Assembly (NCBI RefSeq): GCF_036346875.1
Contig: NZ_CP107852.1
Span: 372,001 to 436,000, forward strand
Direction of reading: 5' to 3'
Length of the DNA stretch: 64,000 nt
Origin: Nocardia sp. NBC_00508
GTDB taxonomy: Bacteria; Actinomycetota; Actinomycetes; Mycobacteriales; Mycobacteriaceae
Part shown: piece after piece, positions 60,710 to 64,000 of the stretch
Position numbering within the stretch: position 1 is the first letter of the stretch
How the letters are laid out: each line of letters opens with the position of its first letter
Translations under genes and position numbers: made by a program
Notes under the pieces: model-generated
What the model was told of the DNA's origin: nothing
The model's database searches: none
Seen by the model: only the letters and a program-made list of their open reading frames with translations

Positions 60710-61648
60710 ATGAACGCAACCGCGCCGGTCTTCGCCGGACTCGCATTGCTTCTCGCGGGGCCTGCCCCGGCCTTGCTCAGCCGGGCGACCTGGACCTACC
60801 GGACGCCCCGCGCAGCGCTCGTGCTCTGGCAGGCCATCGCGCTCGCCGCCGTGCTCAGCGCGTTCGGCTCCGGATTGGCCATCGCCGCCGAGCTGCTCGT
60901 GCCCGGCCCGGACGGTCGCCCGACCACCTCGCCGACGCGCGAGATCGACGCGCTCGGCCTGCCCCTGTGGTCGGCGTACGTGTTCGTGTTCGCGCTCACG
61001 CTGCTGATCGGTGGGCGGCTGATCTACGCGATCGTCCGGGTCGGCGTGCACACCCGCAGGCGGCGGGCACGCCACCGGATGCTGGTCGACCTACTCGACC
61101 AGAGCGGTCCGCGGCGGCGGGCCGCCGACATCCGGGTGCTGGCCGCCACCGAGCCGATCGCCTACTGCCTGCCGGGTCTGCGCCAGCGCGTCGTTCTCAG
61201 CGAAGGCACCCTGACCAACCTCGCCGACGCCGAGATCACCGCGATCGTCAGCCACGAGCGCTCACACCTGCGCGCCAGGCACGATCTGGTGCTGGAAGCG
61301 TTCACCGCGGTGCACGAGGCATTCCCCCGGGTGGTGCGCAGCAAGGCGGCGCTCGGCTCGGTGAAGCTGCTCATCGAACTGCTCGCCGACGATTCCGCCG
61401 TCAAGGTCACGGGGCCGAAGCCGCTGGCCCGCGCCCTCATCGCCTGCGCGAAGTCCACCGCACCGCAAGGCGCGCTCGCCGCGGGCGGCCCTACCACACT
61501 CATCCGCATCCAGCGGCTCAGCGACCGGATCGGCGACGTGCGCATCGCGACCGTCGCGTACCTCGGCTCGGCCGCCATCTTGGTGGTGCCGACCTTGGCC
61601 GTGGCCGTTCCCTGGCTCGTGGAGCTGAGCCGCCTGTTCCACGGCTGA
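60710..61648 (+). CDS. M56-family (BlaR1-like) membrane metallopeptidase
   Basis: The 312-residue protein has four or so membrane helices (FAGLALLLAGPAPALL, LWQAIALAAVLSAFGSGLA, WSAYVFVFALTLLIGGRLI, and one at the C-terminus) and a zinc-protease site AIVSHERSHLRARHDLV (H-E-x-x-H). It lacks the penicillin-binding sensor domain of BlaR1, as M56 proteins of mycobacteria do. It should cleave the BlaI-like repressor encoded 43 bases upstream in answer to an unknown signal. Confidence 0.88.
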   Translation: MNATAPVFAGLALLLAGPAPALLSRATWTYRTPRAALVLWQAIALAAVLSAFGSGLAIAAELLVPGPDGRPTTSPTREIDALGLPLWSAYVFVFALTLLIGGRLIYAIVRVGVHTRRRRARHRMLVDLLDQSGPRRRAADIRVLAATEPIAYCLPGLRQRVVLSEGTLTNLADAEITAIVSHERSHLRARHDLVLEAFTAVHEAFPRVVRSKAALGSVKLLIELLADDSAVKVTGPKPLARALIACAKSTAPQGALAAGGPTTLIRIQRLSDRIGDVRIATVAYLGSAAILVVPTLAVAVPWLVELSRLFHG

Positions 61649-61827
61649 CTCCCGGCCACGTATCCTGGACACTCGGCCCGGCCTTCCGGTCGGCCGCACC
61701 CCTCTCGACTCTCGGCGCGTGATCGCCGCGCCGCAGCGCGGTGAACCGCATCGTGCACCGCTCTCGATCCCACCTAACAGCGAGTTCCGCGTCGAACGCG
61801 CTGTGCGACGAAAGGCACCCCCACCTC

Positions 61828-63606
61828 GTGACCCCCTCGACCACCGTCGCCGCGGCGCCCACCGTGACCTTCGCGGAGCTGGGCCTGCCCGCCGTGCTCG
61901 TGCAGGCACTGCGGCGCGACGGCATCGAGATGCCGTTCCCGATCCAGGCCGCCACCGTGCCGGACGTCTTGGCCGCCAAGGACGTGCTCGGCCGCGGCCC
62001 GACCGGTTCCGGCAAAACCCTGGCCTTCGGCCTCCCGATGCTCACCCGCCTGGCGGGCGCTCCGGCCAAGCCGGGCAGGCCACGCGGACTCGTGCTGGTG
62101 CCGACCCGCGAACTGGCCGCGCAGATCGAGCGGGCGCTCGACGAACCGGCGCTTGCGCTCGGCCTGCGCGTGGCGTCGGTGGTCGGCGGCGCGCCGATCA
62201 AACGCCAAGCCGACCGGCTCGCGCGCGGCGTCGACCTGCTCATCGCCACGCCCGGCCGGCTCGCCGACCTGATCGCGCAAGGGTCCGCCGCCCTGTCCGA
62301 CGTGGTGATCACCGCGCTGGACGAGGCCGACCACATGGCCGACATGGGCTTCCTGCCGCAGGTGACCAAGCTGCTGGACCGCACACCGAGCGACGGTCAG
62401 CGCCTGCTGTTCTCCGCCACGCTGGACGGCGACGTCGACAAGCTGGTCAAGCGCTACCTGCGCGCACCGGTCACGCACTCGACCGCGCCGCCGTCGGCGT
62501 CGGTCGCCACGATGTCGCACCACCTGCTGTACGTGCGCGACAAGGTGGCCAAACGGGCGGTCGCCACCGAGATCGCCGGCCGCGACGGGCTGACCATCAT
62601 GTTCGTCCGCACCAAGCACGGCGCCGACCGGCTCGCCAAACAGCTGCGCGGCGCGGGCATCGCCGCGGGCGCGCTGCACGGCGGCAAGGCGCAGAACAAT
62701 CGGACCCGCACCCTCGCCGCGTTCGCCGACGGCTCGGTGCCGGTGCTGGTCACCACCGACGTCGCCGCGCGCGGCATCCACGTCGACGGGATCTCCCTGG
62801 TCGTGCACGTCGATCCACCCGCCGAGCCGAAGGCCTACCTGCACCGGGCCGGGCGCACCGCACGCGCCGGTGAGGACGGCGTGGTGGTCACGCTGGTGAT
62901 GGACGACGAGCGCCGGGATGTCGAGGCGATGGCGCGCAAGGCCGGGGTGGAGGTCGACGGGGTCGAGGTTCGTCCCGGCGATCACACGCTGATCGCGATC
63001 ACCGGCGCGCGCCGCCCGACCGGCGTTCCGGTCGCCGCACCGACCGCGCCCACATCGACGCCGGTCGCCGAGACGCCCACACGACGGAAGCCGGGACGGA
63101 ACGCAGAACCGATCGCGGGCGGTGGCCCTGGCGCGAGACGATCCGGGGGTCGCTCCGCATCGAGGTCAGCCACGACCACACGGAAGCCGGGACGGCACGC
63201 AGCACCGACTAGCACCGGAGGTCGTGGCACGAGTGAAGCGACACAGTCGGGTCGCTCCGCTTCGACGCGCGGCGCGGAAACGCGGAAGCCGGGGCGGAAC
63301 GCGGAGCCGGCCGCGGGCAGTCGGCGTAGCACGAATGACGCCACCCAGTCAGGGAGCCGCTCCGGGGCGAGCCGGGACAGCGGATCGGTGACAGCTCGCC
63401 GCAGCGGCGCGAATGCCGCGGGGACGTCCGCGACGGGCAATACCGTGGCACGCAGTGCCGACGCCGTCACCGCCCGGAGCTCTGGCTCGGGCGAGTTCTC
63501 CCGCCGCGCCGCAGGTCAGGCCTCCGGCGACACAGCAGGCCGAACACGGCGACGCGCCGTGCGATCCCAGCAGCCGCCACCGCGTGGCAACCGCGGAGCA
63601 CACTGA
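61828..63606 (+). CDS. DEAD-box RNA helicase with Arg/Ser-rich tail
   Basis: The 592-residue protein has the helicase core in residues 1-380: GPTGSGKTLAFGLP, LVPTRELAAQI, LDEADHMADMGFLP, LLFSATLDGD, TTDVAARGIHVDGI and HRAGRTARAGEDG. It resembles RhlE-type proteins. The last 200 residues are low complexity and basic, with three TRKPGR(N/H)A(E/A)P copies, likely an RNA-binding tail. The GTG at 61828 is chosen by homology; an in-frame ATG at 61741 adds only poor sequence. Confidence 0.92.
   Translation: MTPSTTVAAAPTVTFAELGLPAVLVQALRRDGIEMPFPIQAATVPDVLAAKDVLGRGPTGSGKTLAFGLPMLTRLAGAPAKPGRPRGLVLVPTRELAAQIERALDEPALALGLRVASVVGGAPIKRQADRLARGVDLLIATPGRLADLIAQGSAALSDVVITALDEADHMADMGFLPQVTKLLDRTPSDGQRLLFSATLDGDVDKLVKRYLRAPVTHSTAPPSASVATMSHHLLYVRDKVAKRAVATEIAGRDGLTIMFVRTKHGADRLAKQLRGAGIAAGALHGGKAQNNRTRTLAAFADGSVPVLVTTDVAARGIHVDGISLVVHVDPPAEPKAYLHRAGRTARAGEDGVVVTLVMDDERRDVEAMARKAGVEVDGVEVRPGDHTLIAITGARRPTGVPVAAPTAPTSTPVAETPTRRKPGRNAEPIAGGGPGARRSGGRSASRSATTTRKPGRHAAPTSTGGRGTSEATQSGRSASTRGAETRKPGRNAEPAAGSRRSTNDATQSGSRSGASRDSGSVTARRSGANAAGTSATGNTVARSADAVTARSSGSGEFSRRAAGQASGDTAGRTRRRAVRSQQPPPRGNRGAH
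63085..63330 (+). repeat. KPGRNAEP repeats in the helicase tail
   Basis: Three copies of a motif encoding TRKPGR-A-P plus Ser/Gly/Arg spacers lie in the C-terminal tail of the helicase, with similar DNA in each copy. They are expected to contact RNA nonspecifically. Confidence 0.6.
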
Positions 63607-63612
63607 TCGGTC

Positions 63613-64000
63613 GTGACGCATCCGGCCGCGGCCGTCCTCTGCGCCCTGCTCGCCGCGCTGCTGTTCGCGGTCGCCGCGGTGGCGCAGCAACGGGCGGCGG
63701 CCGCTGTGCCGGAAGGGGAATCCCTGGTCCGCTCCCTGCTGCGCAATCCGCGCTGGTGGGCGGGCATCGGCGGCGACACGGGCGGATACGCCATGCAGAT
63801 CGCGGCGCTCGCGCTGGGCGCCGTGCTGCTGGTGCAGCCGATCCTGGTGAGCGCGCTGGTCTTCGCGCTGCCGTTGTCGGCACGACTCAACGACCGCCGC
63901 GTCACACCCCGCACCTGGGCGGCCGCGCTGGCGCTCACCGCCGCGCTGGCCTGCTTCCTGCTCGTCGGCAATCCGGCCGCGGGCAATGCGGATGCGCCAC
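63613..64000 (+). CDS. DMT-type membrane transporter, 3' end outside window
   Basis: GTG at 63613 begins VTHPAAAVLCALLAALLFAVAAVAQQRAA, the usual first helix of DMT/EamA-like proteins, followed by LLRNPRWWAGIGGDTGGYAMQIAALALGAVLLVQPILVSALVFALPLSARL. The W-W-x-G-x-G-x-x-x-x-x-G-Y pattern occurs in the actinobacterial DMT (SMR-like) group. It starts six bases after the helicase stop and is cut by the end of the window. Confidence 0.75.
   Translation, partial: MTHPAAAVLCALLAALLFAVAAVAQQRAAAAVPEGESLVRSLLRNPRWWAGIGGDTGGYAMQIAALALGAVLLVQPILVSALVFALPLSARLNDRRVTPRTWAAALALTAALACFLLVGNPAAGNADAP

Overview
The window is high-GC DNA (roughly 68-70 percent G+C by eye) with dense genes, many GTG starts, frequent ATGA/TGATG overlaps and a run of probable leaderless promoters. 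Together with the paired LigC/Prim-PolC repair genes, an EphD-like hydrolase, an IdeR-type iron box, DUF2784 and DUF4190 proteins and a mutAB-meaB methylmalonyl-CoA mutase operon, this points to a mycolic-acid actinomycete, most likely Nocardia or a close relative. That is inference from gene content; no rRNA or tRNA gene is present to settle it.

Left part (1-16800): a truncated PLP decarboxylase is coupled to a cysteine-synthase-like enzyme fused to a rhodanese domain. A TetR regulator follows. Next comes a large caspase-like/STAND NTPase/TPR protein, divergent from an NfeD-like and flotillin (SPFH) operon. Then come a cold-shock-domain protein, the ligC/prim-polC pair, a DUF4190 membrane protein, a small two-helix membrane protein, an acyl-CoA dehydrogenase coupled to its TetR regulator, an EphD-like alpha/beta hydrolase that has lost its nucleophile, an unusual SDR protein and a DUF2784 protein.

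Middle (16800-38600): a type II thioesterase; a large polytopic protein resembling actinobacterial conjugation channels with a small coiled-coil partner, flanked by gene-poor DNA; a CoA-transferase; a DHA2-type MFS exporter; a TetR gene with a palindrome; a nucleoside hydrolase/amidohydrolase pair; a MarR/NAD(P)-binding divergent pair with palindromes; a truncated ATC-hydrolase-like gene; mutA-mutB-meaB; a TVP38 membrane protein; a trypsin/PDZ protease; an NTF2-like protein; and a CorA-like protein without a GMN motif.

Right part (38600-64000): a remnant of an aminoglycoside-phosphotransferase-family gene; a PAP2-lipid kinase fusion; a DUF2268 protease; a DUF6777 protein with a Pro/Gln repeat followed by a receptor-type Ser/Thr kinase; an Lrp regulator divergent from an amino-acid dehydrogenase, a 45-residue peptide and a methyltransferase; a small secreted protein; a YaeQ protein; urease structural genes ureA-ureB-ureC without accessory genes; a hotdog thioesterase; an alpha carbonic anhydrase lipoprotein; an IdeR-boxed Fe-siderophore ABC transporter (two permeases and an ATPase) whose second permease start lies in a four-copy tandem repeat; a BlaI/BlaR-like pair; a DEAD-box helicase; and the start of a membrane transporter.

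The strongest candidates for undescribed biology are the caspase-STAND-TPR protein divergent from an SPFH operon, the coupled 45-residue peptide, the tandem start-codon repeat between the iron permeases, and the orphan conjugation-like channel. No CRISPR array, tRNA, rRNA or recognisable insertion sequence was seen.
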